From positions 1 to 50,952 of the forward strand of contig CAADYN010000127.1 of the NCBI GenBank assembly GCA_900753285.1: a DNA stretch of 50,952 bases, in the 5' to 3' direction. Below the pieces are notes generated by a model. It was not told the origin of the DNA and did not search any database. It saw nothing but the letters and a program-made list of their open reading frames with translations. Positions 16,487-24,990 of this stretch are shown in pieces. A program made the translations under genes and the position numbers. This DNA is from Clostridia bacterium (GTDB lineage Bacteria; Bacillota; Clostridia; Oscillospirales; CAG-272). The stretch's first letter is position 1. Every line of letters begins with the position of its first letter.

Positions 16487-16546
16487 GAAATCTCTTGGTA
16501 TAGGAAGTTTAATCTCTTGTAACAAGAGATTAAAGCACGCTTGACA
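16487..16546. promoter_or_regulatory. Palindromic operator and promoter region between XRE and AraC genes
   Basis: TTTAATCTCTTGT (16508-16520), one A, and ACAAGAGATTAAA (16522-16534) form a perfect 27-bp palindrome. A related half-site, GAAATCTCTTGGTA, lies at 16487-16500. TTGACA (16541-16546) follows seven bases later, with TTTATT 17 bases on as a possible -10. The operator is well placed for autoregulation by the XRE protein or control of the AraC gene. The 16415-16662 gap holds no other gene. Confidence 0.65.
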
Positions 16547-16662
16547 TACTTGAAACTAATTTTTTATTCGGATAAACTATAGATAAGTTTACAAAAGCGG
16601 ACATGAAAAGCGAGGAAAATATGCTCGTATTCTTGTATGCTTATATATGAGGAGGTAAGTAA

Positions 16663-17529
16663 ATGGAATGGTTGAAAAGACTTGGAGCAGCCATTGATTA
16701 CATAGAGGAAAACTTAGACAAGGAAATATCCTATGATGAAGCAGCTCATATAGCTTGTTGTTCAACATATTATTTTCAACGGATTTTTTCTTATGTATCA
16801 GGAGTGTCACTATCAGAGTACATACGCCGCCGTAAAATGACACAGGCTGCATTTGAGTTACAAAGAACAGATAATAAGGTTATTGATGTTGCTCACAAAT
16901 ACGGGTATTCATCTCCAACATCCTTTAACCGTGCTTTTCAAAGCGTACACGGGATAGCACCTATAGCGGCAAAAAGTATGGGATGTACCTTGTGTGCATA
17001 TCCATCAATCCAATTTTCTATAATAGTTTTGGGAGGCAGTGCAATGGCATATCACATTGAAGAAAAGAAAAGTATTCGCATTATAGGAATTAGAATACCT
17101 CTTGTTGAAGATGCAGAGGAAAATATGCGGAATGTTCCTGCGTTCTGGAAAAAGGCAGTATTGGATGGCAGTATCTCCAAATTAGCAGAGCTATCAAACA
17201 AAAATCCAGACGGCATTTTAGGAGTCAGCGTTTATAATAATCCAGAGGATATATATTATTATATCGCTGTTTCGAGCAACATTCCCGTGCCAGAGGGAAT
17301 GGTAGAATACATGATACCAGAGGGTATGTGGGTTGTTTTTGAAAACGACGGAGTATTTAAGGAAGATGTGCAGAGTGTTTTTCGCAGATTTTTGACAGAA
17401 TTTCTACCGTTTTCTGGTTATGAATATGCAGGACTTCCAGATGTTGAAATATATCCAGTCTGCAAAGGACAGCCATCCAAAGGACATTCCGAGGTGTGGA
17501 TTGCAATCAAAAAAGCAAAGGAGATTTAA
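16663..17529 (+). CDS. AraC-family regulator with GyrI-like effector domain
   Basis: 288 codons, GGAGG at 16651-16655 before ATG 16663. The N-terminal half has two HTH motifs (ISYDEAAHIACCSTYYFQRIF..VSGVSLSEYIRRRKMTQA and VIDVAHKYGYSSPTSFNRAFQ..HGIAP). The C-terminal half (about 125-288) is a GyrI-like ligand domain (IRIIGIRIPLVEDAEENM..., ending HSEVWIAIKKAKE). Such proteins sense drugs or metabolites. Its stop overlaps the RBS of the next gene, so the acyltransferase-like gene is probably in the same transcript. Confidence 0.88.
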   Translation: MEWLKRLGAAIDYIEENLDKEISYDEAAHIACCSTYYFQRIFSYVSGVSLSEYIRRRKMTQAAFELQRTDNKVIDVAHKYGYSSPTSFNRAFQSVHGIAPIAAKSMGCTLCAYPSIQFSIIVLGGSAMAYHIEEKKSIRIIGIRIPLVEDAEENMRNVPAFWKKAVLDGSISKLAELSNKNPDGILGVSVYNNPEDIYYYIAVSSNIPVPEGMVEYMIPEGMWVVFENDGVFKEDVQSVFRRFLTEFLPFSGYEYAGLPDVEIYPVCKGQPSKGHSEVWIAIKKAKEI

Positions 17530-17531
17530 GT

Positions 17532-18581
17532 ATGTATCATTTAAGATTAAAAGGCGACCATTATCAGATGGGCGTAAAAAGAGGAAACATATTTCAAAAA
17601 GCTCATATTTCCTTTCCACTCCAGTTGGATAATTTTCAATTGGAACACGGGAAACAAAGCGAAGAAATTTTAAGAAAGTTTTTCCCAGAGATATGTGAGG
17701 AAGTAAGAGGCGTAAGTGACGCCATTGGCACAGATTATCTACACTTCATTTCTTGGATGTTGTGTATGGGCTGCTGTATGTATAACTTGGAGAACAACAT
17801 CCCCGTTGAGGTTAGGGGCTGTACTGCTTTTGCATATTCAAGCAATGGCAGAACAATATACGGTAGAAATAATGACTTACCACCTTATCTGCGTGAAGGA
17901 AGCAAAAGTGAAATCTATGCACCGAAAAATGGAAACAGGTTCAATATCACTACTTCCTCTTTCATTAACGGCGAAGAAGGAGTGAATGAACACGGATTTG
18001 CTGTAGCAATGACTTTTGTAATGACCGACCTTGAAAAGATAAAAGCAGGTTTCAATTCTTGCTTTATTGTAAGATATTTGCTTGAAAAGGCAGATAATAC
18101 CGAACAGGCGGTTTCCCTTCTTATGGGCTTGCCAGTATCTTCTAACTGCAATATTTTACTTGCAGATAAAAAAGGCAATATGGTAGTGGTTGAATGTACG
18201 CCAATTCTCAAAAAAGTTCGGGCGGCAGAAATTTTTGAAAATGGCAGTATTGTTTGTACTGTTAATAGTTTTACATCTGATGAGATGAAACCATATGACG
18301 ATGCAAAAGGAAATGATTATGACTCGCACAGGCGTTACAGGACAGTATTAGACAGCTTTTCTTCGGAACGCATAAAAGATGAATACATTGAAACTACCGA
18401 ACATCTCTTAAAAGGTGATTATGGGTTTATGTGCCAATATGATGATGAGCCAGATTTTGAAACAGTTTGGAGTTCAATATTTGATTTAGACAGCTTAGTA
18501 ATCTATCGTGCAGAGGGTGACCCCAGAAAAAAGAAATTTGTTACAGATAATCGGTTACATGACCTTATAAGGCGAGGATAA
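17532..18581 (+). CDS. C45 / penicillin acyltransferase-like Ntn-hydrolase
   Basis: 349 codons from ATG 17532; AAGGAG (17518-17523) decides it against an upstream in-frame codon. VEVRGCTAFAYSSNGRTIYGRNNDLP has the pattern of the acyl-CoA:6-APA acyltransferase/C45 group, in which the chain is cut before a Cys (here Cys97) that becomes the nucleophile. NEHGFAVAMTFV and VRYLLEKADNTEQAV..L are also family patterns. Substrate unknown: amide or beta-lactam-like hydrolysis and acyl transfer are possible. It is the second Ntn-hydrolase carried by this element. One base separates it from the KTR gene, so it is in an operon with AraC and KTR. Confidence 0.8.
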   Translation: MYHLRLKGDHYQMGVKRGNIFQKAHISFPLQLDNFQLEHGKQSEEILRKFFPEICEEVRGVSDAIGTDYLHFISWMLCMGCCMYNLENNIPVEVRGCTAFAYSSNGRTIYGRNNDLPPYLREGSKSEIYAPKNGNRFNITTSSFINGEEGVNEHGFAVAMTFVMTDLEKIKAGFNSCFIVRYLLEKADNTEQAVSLLMGLPVSSNCNILLADKKGNMVVVECTPILKKVRAAEIFENGSIVCTVNSFTSDEMKPYDDAKGNDYDSHRRYRTVLDSFSSERIKDEYIETTEHLLKGDYGFMCQYDDEPDFETVWSSIFDLDSLVIYRAEGDPRKKKFVTDNRLHDLIRRG

Positions 18582-18582
18582 T

Positions 18583-18777
18583 ATGCTGAGTATAAATTCC
18601 CAATGGATTTTATGTCCTCTTTGTGGGAACAAAACCCGAAACAAAATCAGAGAAGACACAGTTTTGAAAAACTATCCTCTTTACTGCCCGAAATGTAGAC
18701 AGGAAACTTTAATTGAAGTCGAGAATTTACAAGTAACCGTCATCAAAGAGCCAGACGCACAGACGCAGAGCCGATGA
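18583..18777 (+). CDS. Cysteine-rich KTR-domain protein, copy 1
   Basis: 64 codons from ATG 18583 (GCGAGG at 18572-18577). Two Cys pairs (CPLCGNKTR and YCPKC) form a small zinc-ribbon type domain, ending TVIKEPDAQTQSR. This family is known next to resistance genes, for example downstream of tet(M) in Tn916 (established, from memory). A second copy lies at 26112. The stop lies inside the following terminator. Confidence 0.85.
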   Translation: MLSINSQWILCPLCGNKTRNKIREDTVLKNYPLYCPKCRQETLIEVENLQVTVIKEPDAQTQSR

Positions 18778-18810
18778 ACTTGAGAAAGCTTTCACAGTTC
18801 ATCGGCTCTG
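18768..18810 (+). terminator. Terminator of the KTR copy 1 transcript
   Basis: GAGCCGATGAACT (18768-18780) pairs with AGTTCATCGGCTC (18796-18808). An inner GAAAGCTTTC stem extends it. It includes the KTR stop codon. The same arms recur after KTR copy 2 at 26288. Confidence 0.75.
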
Positions 18811-18831
18811 TTACTACTTTTATGCTTGATT

Positions 18832-20223
18832 TTATTGCCTGTCACAGGGGATAGAAGCTGTTATCTTCATTTTCTGTTCGGCAACAGCTAAACTTCTATG
18901 CAAAGGGATTGCCATAAATACTGTAATAAGTGCAGAGAGAACATCGGCAATCGGCTGTGCATATAAAATACCGTTTAATCCCCATATAAATGGAAAAATT
19001 AAGATAACGGGAATGAAGCAGATACCTTGTCGGCAAGCTCCAAGAATAAACCCTTCTTTTCCTTTTCCAAGAGCAAGGAATAAAGAGGAATATACCGTGT
19101 AGTATCCAAACAGCATAAATGTAATACCGTTTACTCTTAAAGAGGAAGCTCCAATGTGAATCATTTCTGTGTTTCCAGTTGTAAACTGTGAAACAATGGT
19201 CGTAGAAAACAGACTGAATAATAAACCTACGATCACACAAAAAATAGTTGACCATAAGATGGAAATTTTGATTGCAGTACGCAGACGATCAAATTTTTTC
19301 GCCCCATAACTGTAACCTGCAATCGGTTGAAAACCTTTGATAAAACCAAATACTGTTAAGCTGCCCATAGATATAAGACGGGTAACAACGCCCATTCCCG
19401 CTATGGCTGAATCGCCGTAATTACCAGCGGCATTGTTTATTAGAGAGATAGAAATACTTGTTAATAATTGAAATACAAGTGTCGGAACGCCAATTTTGAA
19501 AATTTCAGATAGAATTTCTTTAGAAAAGGTACAGTCCTTTATTCTAAACTGAAAAGCACTTTTTTGTCTGAAAATATAAAACAGATACACAAGAGTAGAT
19601 ACTACCTGAGAAATTGCTGTGGCAATAGCAGCTCCTGCAACACCAAAATTAAAAGTGTATATAAATAATGGATCTAACCCGATATTGAGGACTGCACCTA
19701 ACAACAAGGCACACATTGTAGTTTTTGCTGCTCCTTCACTTGTCACGATATTGTTCATTGTGACATTAAAAACATTGAAAATGCAAGAAACAATGTAAAT
19801 ACCGGCATAGGTAGCCGCATAAGGAAGGACACTTTCTGTTGCACCTAAAAGTCTTAGAATGGGGTTCAAAAAGAGGATTGATAAAACAATCATAATTGCA
19901 CCGACAACAAGACTGCTATATAGTGCAGTGCTTGCCACTTTGTTTGCCTGATCCTTATTTCTTTGTCCTAACAGTCGAGAAATGTAGGATGCTGCCCCAT
20001 TGCCAAAAAGTAATCCTAAGCCGACGACTACTTGACCGAGAGGATACACAACCGAGATGGCAGCCATTTGACTTTCGCCTAAGCCACCTACAAAATAGGC
20101 ATCAACAAGATTGTACAAGGCGTTGATGAGCATACCAATCATTGTTGGAATACCCATAGCTAAAAGGGCTTTTGGAATTGGAGCATTGCCCAATAACTCC
20201 AATTTTCTGTTTTGATTGTCCAT
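18832..20223 (-). CDS. MATE-family multidrug exporter
   Basis: 463 codons. I start at ATG 20223 (MDNQNRKLELLG) because AAAGGAG is 10 bases upstream. The frame can be read from 20250 without support. Twelve hydrophobic segments are arranged as two MatE repeats. The pattern NALYNLVDAYFVGGLGESQMAAISVVYP near the N-terminus and GFIKGFQPIAGYSYGAKKFDR in the second half are typical of MATE. It should export cationic drugs using Na+ or H+. It is divergent from padR, whose operators overlap its promoter region, so it is probably the PadR target. Confidence 0.93.
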   Translation of the reverse strand: MDNQNRKLELLGNAPIPKALLAMGIPTMIGMLINALYNLVDAYFVGGLGESQMAAISVVYPLGQVVVGLGLLFGNGAASYISRLLGQRNKDQANKVASTALYSSLVVGAIMIVLSILFLNPILRLLGATESVLPYAATYAGIYIVSCIFNVFNVTMNNIVTSEGAAKTTMCALLLGAVLNIGLDPLFIYTFNFGVAGAAIATAISQVVSTLVYLFYIFRQKSAFQFRIKDCTFSKEILSEIFKIGVPTLVFQLLTSISISLINNAAGNYGDSAIAGMGVVTRLISMGSLTVFGFIKGFQPIAGYSYGAKKFDRLRTAIKISILWSTIFCVIVGLLFSLFSTTIVSQFTTGNTEMIHIGASSLRVNGITFMLFGYYTVYSSLFLALGKGKEGFILGACRQGICFIPVILIFPFIWGLNGILYAQPIADVLSALITVFMAIPLHRSLAVAEQKMKITASIPCDRQ

Positions 20224-20265
20224 AGTGTTCTTTCTCCTTTCACTTGACAAATAGAATAAAATATA

Positions 20266-20322
20266 CTACTATAAATTATAGCAGTTGAAACGCAAGTGGT
20301 ATTCTACTATAATTTATAGTAG
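20266..20322. promoter_or_regulatory. PadR operators and padR promoter in the MATE-padR gap
   Basis: The 19-bp site at 20304-20322 is a perfect palindrome of CTACTATAA, T and TTATAGTAG. A second copy at 20266-20284 differs by one base (CTACTATAA/A/TTATAGCAG). Centres are 38 bases apart. The padR promoter is TTGAAA (20285-20290), 17 bases, TATAAT (20308-20313); its -10 lies within the perfect operator. The first site faces the MATE gene. This is classical autoregulation plus control of the exporter. Confidence 0.8.
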
Positions 20323-20351
20323 TTGTCAAGAGAGTAAAGGAGGAAATTGAT

Positions 20352-20882
20352 ATGGCGACCATTGACTTAATTGTTTTGGGAATGTTAAAGAAAGAACCTC
20401 TGAGTGCGTATGACCTTCAAAAGTTGGTAGAGTACCGCAATATTTCAAAATGGGTAAAAATTAGTACCCCGTCTATTTATAAAAAGGTTATCCAGTTGGA
20501 GGAAAAAGGATATATTTCAAGTCATATAGAAAAAGAGGGTAAAATGCCAGAAAAATCAGTGTATTCTTTAACTGAAAAAGGGAAACAGCAGTTTGAAAAA
20601 TTGATGCTTGAAATATCCTGTAAGCCGATAAACATTTTTTTGGATTTTAATGCTGTCATTGTAAATCTGGACAGTATGTCCAGAGAAAGACAGCAAGAAT
20701 GTCTGGATAATATTGAGAGCAGTATGGAGGTATTGAAAAAATATCTGGAAGAAAATATTGCTTTGAAAAAGAGTAAAGAAGATATTCCTGTTACGGGTAT
20801 GGCAGTTTTACGGCAACAATACACATTGGCAGAGGCAATAGAGGAGTGGATTGCTTCATTAAAAAAAGAAATCAATTCGTAA
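20352..20882 (+). CDS. PadR-family transcriptional repressor
   Basis: 176 codons; AAAGGAGG at 20336-20343 before ATG 20352. The winged-helix domain (about 1-85) is DLIVLGMLKKEPLSAYDLQKLVE...VKISTPSIYKKVIQLEEKGYISSH...EKSVYSLTEKGKQQF, a textbook PadR pattern. The C-terminal part (about 95-176) is a helical dimer domain of the Vir_act_alpha type. It should repress the divergent MATE gene and itself through the 19-bp palindromes and release them on drug binding. Confidence 0.9.
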   Translation: MATIDLIVLGMLKKEPLSAYDLQKLVEYRNISKWVKISTPSIYKKVIQLEEKGYISSHIEKEGKMPEKSVYSLTEKGKQQFEKLMLEISCKPINIFLDFNAVIVNLDSMSRERQQECLDNIESSMEVLKKYLEENIALKKSKEDIPVTGMAVLRQQYTLAEAIEEWIASLKKEINS

Positions 20883-20928
20883 AAGTGCATGGTAGGAACA
20901 AAAGAAATGCTGTTATTTTTTAGTTTGG

Positions 20929-20963
20929 ATTGTAATGAGATTGTAAGAAGTGGTTGCTATACT
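20929..20963 (+). promoter_or_regulatory. Activator-type promoter of the ABC transporter operon
   Basis: TATACT (20958-20963) is a good -10, but the -35 position (20935-20940, ATGAGA) is poor. Directly over it lie two ATTGTAA direct repeats at 20929-20935 and 20940-20946, one helical turn (11 bp) apart. That is the layout expected for an OmpR/BceR-type response regulator; the regulator encoded at 24323 is the obvious candidate. The start at 21003 follows. Confidence 0.55.
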
Positions 20964-21002
20964 GAATTTACAAAATAAAAACAGAAATTTGGAGGTTTTA
21001 AT

Positions 21003-21689
21003 ATGGCAATACTTGAAACAAAAGATTTACGAAAGATATACGGAAGCGGAGAAAACGAAGTCCATGCTTTGGATGGGGTATCCATTTCCGTAGAGGAAGG
21101 CGAATTTGTTGCTGTTATCGGTACATCGGGCAGCGGTAAATCTACACTACTCAACATGATTGGTGGGTTAGACCGTCCTACTTCTGGTAGTGTTACTATC
21201 CGAGGAAAAGAACTGTTGAAAATGAAAGACGAGGAACTGACGATTTTTAGGCGTCGAAACATTGGCTTTGTTTTTCAGAATTATAATCTGCTTCCTGTTC
21301 TTAATGTGTATGAGAACATTGTGTACCCTATTGAGATCGATGGTGGCAAGACCGATACAAGATTTGTAAAAGAGATTATCCATACTCTTGGCTTGGAACA
21401 AAAGCTTAAGAATATGCCGAATAATCTTTCAGGTGGTCAGCAGCAGAGGGTTGCGATTGCCCGTGCCCTTGCGACAAAGCCTGCCATTATCCTTGCCGAT
21501 GAGCCGACTGGAAATTTGGACTCAAAAACAAGTATGGATGTTATTTTGCTGATGCAGTCGATTAGCCGTCAGTTCCACCAAACCACCATTATGATCACGC
21601 ACAATGAGGAAATCGCTCAAATGGCAGACCGCACAATCCGCATTGAGGATGGCAAGGTTGTTTCGGGAGGTGTCAGATATGCACGCTAA
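21003..21689 (+). CDS. ABC transporter ATPase, MacB/BceA-like
   Basis: 228 codons, GGAGG at 20991-20995 before ATG 21003. Walker A is GTSGSGKSTLLNMIGG, Q-loop VFQNYNLLPVLNVYENI, signature LSGGQQQRVAIARALA, Walker B IILADEPTGNLD and H-loop ITHNEE. The LDRPTSG and EPTGNLDS patterns place it in the MacB/LolD/BceA group that pairs with FtsX-like permeases. It should power the permease at 21679, whose start overlaps its end by 11 bases. With the TCS downstream it forms a peptide-antibiotic resistance module. Confidence 0.94.
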   Translation: MAILETKDLRKIYGSGENEVHALDGVSISVEEGEFVAVIGTSGSGKSTLLNMIGGLDRPTSGSVTIRGKELLKMKDEELTIFRRRNIGFVFQNYNLLPVLNVYENIVYPIEIDGGKTDTRFVKEIIHTLGLEQKLKNMPNNLSGGQQQRVAIARALATKPAIILADEPTGNLDSKTSMDVILLMQSISRQFHQTTIMITHNEEIAQMADRTIRIEDGKVVSGGVRYAR

Positions 21690-24240
21690 CCGAAATAAAA
21701 AAGCAGTTAAGCGAGTAGAAAAGGGAATGATGAAAGCAAACCGTATTCGTAACCTGTTTGCGGTGTTTGCGATCGTTCTCACTACATTTATGATTACTAC
21801 CGTGTTTAGTTTGGGCATTAACTATATGGAAAATATGAAGTTAATGCAGGTGCGTACCGCAGGCACGACCGCTAATGCTTCCCTTGCGATGCCGACAGAA
21901 AAGCAGGAACAGCAGATTAAGAATTTGGAATATGTTAAAACCGTCGGTACGCAGTATATGGTCGGCTCGGTTGCCGAGAAGAACGATGAGGGGCGTGATC
22001 TTTCTATCGCACTTTCGTATTACGACACTACTGAATGGGATAAACACTATAAAGAAACAATCAAAGATATAGAAGGGAAATATCCCTCAAATGAAAATGA
22101 AATTATGCTGTCAAAGGATGCTCTTTCACAGCTTGGAATGAAAGAGCCGAAGCTGAATATGGAAATCCCTCTGTCCTATTATGATAAAAACGGTCAGCAG
22201 GAAAAAAATTTCACTTTAAGCGGATGGTTTCATTCCTATACAGGCACGGGAATGGGCTTTGTTTCCGAAGCGTATTGCAAAAATGCAGGCTATACAATGG
22301 CAGAGGACGGCGTTCTTTCTTTGTCGTTGAATAAAATGCCTGATGATTTTTATCGTATTCAAAAAGATGTGGAGCTTAACGAAAATCAATCTTTCGGCGG
22401 TGCGGTTTCCATGAAATCATCAAGCGGTTCAGTGATTGCAATGGTAATCCTATTGGTATTCTTTATTATTGGCAGCGGGTATCTCCTTATTTACAATGTT
22501 TTGTATATATCCATTTCAAATGATACCCGTTTTTACGGTTTGATGAAAACGCTTGGAACAACGCAAAAACAGATTAAATCACTGGTAAAAAATCAGGCAG
22601 TTAAGTTTGCTTGCATTGGTATCCCGATTGGTATTTTGTTAGCCACCGCTGTTTCCTTTGGAATTGTTCCATTTGTGTTGAACGAGGGTTTTGAACAGGG
22701 CAAGTCGATGATGGATGCCGAAGTGTTTTTCCATCCATCTATCTATATTTTGTCCGTAATCTTTTCAGCAGTAACCGTTTGGATTGCCTGCAATGCTCCT
22801 GCAAAAGCGGCTGCAAAAATTTCGCCAATAGAAGCATTGAAGTTTCAGAATTTTGCACCGAAGAAAACAAAAAGCAGAAATTCCACCAATGGTGGCAAGC
22901 TGCATGTGATGGCATTTCATAATGTATTCCGTGACAAAAAGCGTGCTGCCCTTGTGTTTATGTCCTTGTTTATGGGAATTACTATGATTTTAGGCGTAAA
23001 TGGGGTTATAAGCAGTATGTCGGCTGAGAACTTTATTAAGGAATATATGGACTATAACTTTGAATACACTGATATTCAGTTTGAGCAGTATGAACAGCTC
23101 AATAAAGAAGTACCGCAGTTTGACGAACACTTTGTAGAACATATCAAGCAGCTTGACGGTATTAAAAATATAGATGTTCAAAAAACAGTCTGGGCAGGTA
23201 TTGACTTTAATGAAAACGATTTAGAAGGCTTTATGAAAATCAAATATGAGGACAGCAAATATAAAGCAAAGGGGCAGTCCTATGAACAGACGATAGAAAC
23301 ACTGAAAGGGTACGCTGAATCTGGTGACTATGGCTGCTATATTACAACGCTTCCAGACGACAGGGTACTGGAAGAATACAATGCAGAGCATCCTGATACG
23401 CCTATTGACATGGAAGCATTTAAGCGTGGCGAAACAGCGATTGCAGGAAAAGATACCGAATATAACGCTCCTAATACCGCTTTAGTGGGTGAAACATTGA
23501 CACTAACTGCCGACAGTACAGACGGCAAGGCAACTGATTTCAAAATTGGCGGAGCTTTTTACTATGACGATTATGATAATACTCTTTCAGAAGGTATTGG
23601 CAGACGCAAAGAAATAAATATGGTGCCAGATGTTATCTTTGTCAGCGAAGCGGGTATGGAACGCCTGACAAAAGAACCAATAATTTCCGCAATCGGCGTT
23701 GACATTAAGAATTTCAACGATTTAGAGCGAATTGACAGCGAATTACAGGCGATCAACAGTACCTTGACCACATCGGAGTGGCAGCTGAAATTTTCCGTGA
23801 ATCAGAAAGAACTATATAACCAGATGAACTACTCTTTGAGCTTGCTGGGAAACGGTGCTGCAATTCTGCTCATTGTCATCGGCTTGATTAACTTTGTAAA
23901 TGTTATGTTGACGGGTGTGGTGGCAAGGAAAAATGAATTTGCCATTATGGAAAGTATCGGAACAACGAAAAAGCAGATCAGGAAGATATTGACCTTAGAA
24001 GGCGGTATTTATGCTCTGATTTCTACTCTGCTGATTATGACTTTTGGTAATGCGTTCCTAATGTTGGTGGCAGATGCAGTTCCGCATATGGCAAACTATG
24101 CAGTATTTAAATACCCTGTTGCACTTGTCATCGGTTTGATCGCAGCAATCTTTGTAATTTGCTTAAGCGTTCCTGCCATTGTTTACAAGGCAACTTCTGA
24201 TGAAACGGTCATTGAAAGACTGCACAATTTTGATAGTTAA
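21679..24240 (+). CDS. FtsX-like ABC permease, Bce/Vra-type
   Basis: 853 codons from ATG 21679 (CGGGAGG at 21664-21670); the frame is open back to 21604, but that part overlaps the ATPase gene. An N-terminal basic end and one span (about 20-45) precede a large loop. An FtsX block then has three spans (about 255-375, with LGTTQKQIKSLVKNQAVKF), a second core with one span, a large external loop (about 440-720) and a final FtsX block (about 725-840, ESIGTTKKQIRKIL). This two-block layout with a big outside domain suits Bce/Vra-like peptide transporters. Confidence 0.85.
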   Translation: MHANRNKKAVKRVEKGMMKANRIRNLFAVFAIVLTTFMITTVFSLGINYMENMKLMQVRTAGTTANASLAMPTEKQEQQIKNLEYVKTVGTQYMVGSVAEKNDEGRDLSIALSYYDTTEWDKHYKETIKDIEGKYPSNENEIMLSKDALSQLGMKEPKLNMEIPLSYYDKNGQQEKNFTLSGWFHSYTGTGMGFVSEAYCKNAGYTMAEDGVLSLSLNKMPDDFYRIQKDVELNENQSFGGAVSMKSSSGSVIAMVILLVFFIIGSGYLLIYNVLYISISNDTRFYGLMKTLGTTQKQIKSLVKNQAVKFACIGIPIGILLATAVSFGIVPFVLNEGFEQGKSMMDAEVFFHPSIYILSVIFSAVTVWIACNAPAKAAAKISPIEALKFQNFAPKKTKSRNSTNGGKLHVMAFHNVFRDKKRAALVFMSLFMGITMILGVNGVISSMSAENFIKEYMDYNFEYTDIQFEQYEQLNKEVPQFDEHFVEHIKQLDGIKNIDVQKTVWAGIDFNENDLEGFMKIKYEDSKYKAKGQSYEQTIETLKGYAESGDYGCYITTLPDDRVLEEYNAEHPDTPIDMEAFKRGETAIAGKDTEYNAPNTALVGETLTLTADSTDGKATDFKIGGAFYYDDYDNTLSEGIGRRKEINMVPDVIFVSEAGMERLTKEPIISAIGVDIKNFNDLERIDSELQAINSTLTTSEWQLKFSVNQKELYNQMNYSLSLLGNGAAILLIVIGLINFVNVMLTGVVARKNEFAIMESIGTTKKQIRKILTLEGGIYALISTLLIMTFGNAFLMLVADAVPHMANYAVFKYPVALVIGLIAAIFVICLSVPAIVYKATSDETVIERLHNFDS

Positions 24241-24250
24241 ATGAGGTTGT

Positions 24251-24281
24251 GGGACGGACGCAGCATTGCTGCGTCTGTTCC
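24251..24281 (+). terminator. Hairpin between the permease and response-regulator genes
   Basis: GGGACGGACGCAGC (24251-24264) pairs throughout with GCTGCGTCTGTTCC (24268-24281), allowing G-U pairs, around an ATT loop. No T-run follows, so it may only lower or separate expression of the regulator genes relative to the transporter. Confidence 0.5.
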
Positions 24282-24322
24282 TGCAATTTTGTATATTGAG
24301 AAAGGTGGTGCGTTTTGCGGCT

Positions 24323-24988
24323 ATGGCAAATATTTTTCTACTTGAAGATGACAGAATTCTGAGCAAGGGTATTTCTATCGCCCTAAAAAAAGACGAGCAT
24401 ATGGTCACAGCAGTCTATGGGTATTTGGAAGCATTGAAGCAATACCAAAAACAAAAGTATGATTTGTTTCTGCTTGATATTAACCTGCCTGACGGCAATG
24501 GTTTGGAATTTTGTGAAAAAATTCGTGAAACATCGGAAACACCCGTATTATTTCTAACTGCTAATGATACGGAAGAAGATATGTTGGAAGGGTTTGGCGT
24601 GGGTTGTGATGATTATATATCAAAGCCTTTTTCTATCGAAGTTTTACGGAAAAAAGTATTGGCAGTTCTAAAACGAAGTGGCGTAGGAAAATTTCGTATG
24701 AAATACAGAGATTTAGAGTTAGATAAAGAAAAGTGTCTTGTTTTGATGAAGGGACAGGAAATACATTTGACCTCAACAGAATACAAATTGCTCCTTTATC
24801 TAATGGAAAACAGGGGAAGGGTTGTTACAAAGGCAATGCTTTTGGAACAGCTTTGGGATATAGATGGAAATTTTGTTGATGATAATACCGTGCGTGTGAA
24901 TATTAAGCGGCTAAGGCAGAAAATGAATGATGAAAAGCAGGAATACATTGTAACAGTTTTTGGCATGGGCTACTCTTTTGGAGAATGA
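24323..24988 (+). CDS. OmpR-family response regulator
   Basis: 221 codons from ATG 24323 (AAAGGTGG at 24301-24308); an upstream in-frame extension has no RBS. Receiver domain: acidic pair D9/D10, phospho-acceptor D52 in LFLLDINLPDG, T in FLTAND and K in YISKPFS. C-terminal winged helix: LTSTEYKLLLYLMENRGRVVTKAMLLEQLW, then VDDNTVRVNIKRLRQKM. It probably activates the ABC operon through the direct repeats at 20929. Its stop overlaps the kinase gene region. Confidence 0.92.
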   Translation: MANIFLLEDDRILSKGISIALKKDEHMVTAVYGYLEALKQYQKQKYDLFLLDINLPDGNGLEFCEKIRETSETPVLFLTANDTEEDMLEGFGVGCDDYISKPFSIEVLRKKVLAVLKRSGVGKFRMKYRDLELDKEKCLVLMKGQEIHLTSTEYKLLLYLMENRGRVVTKAMLLEQLWDIDGNFVDDNTVRVNIKRLRQKMNDEKQEYIVTVFGMGYSFGE

Positions 24989-24990
24989 CG

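Noticed and set aside
21604..21678. Longer permease start at 21604
   Set aside because: It would overlap the ATPase gene by 86 bases without an RBS; the ATG at 21679 has CGGGAGG at the right distance.
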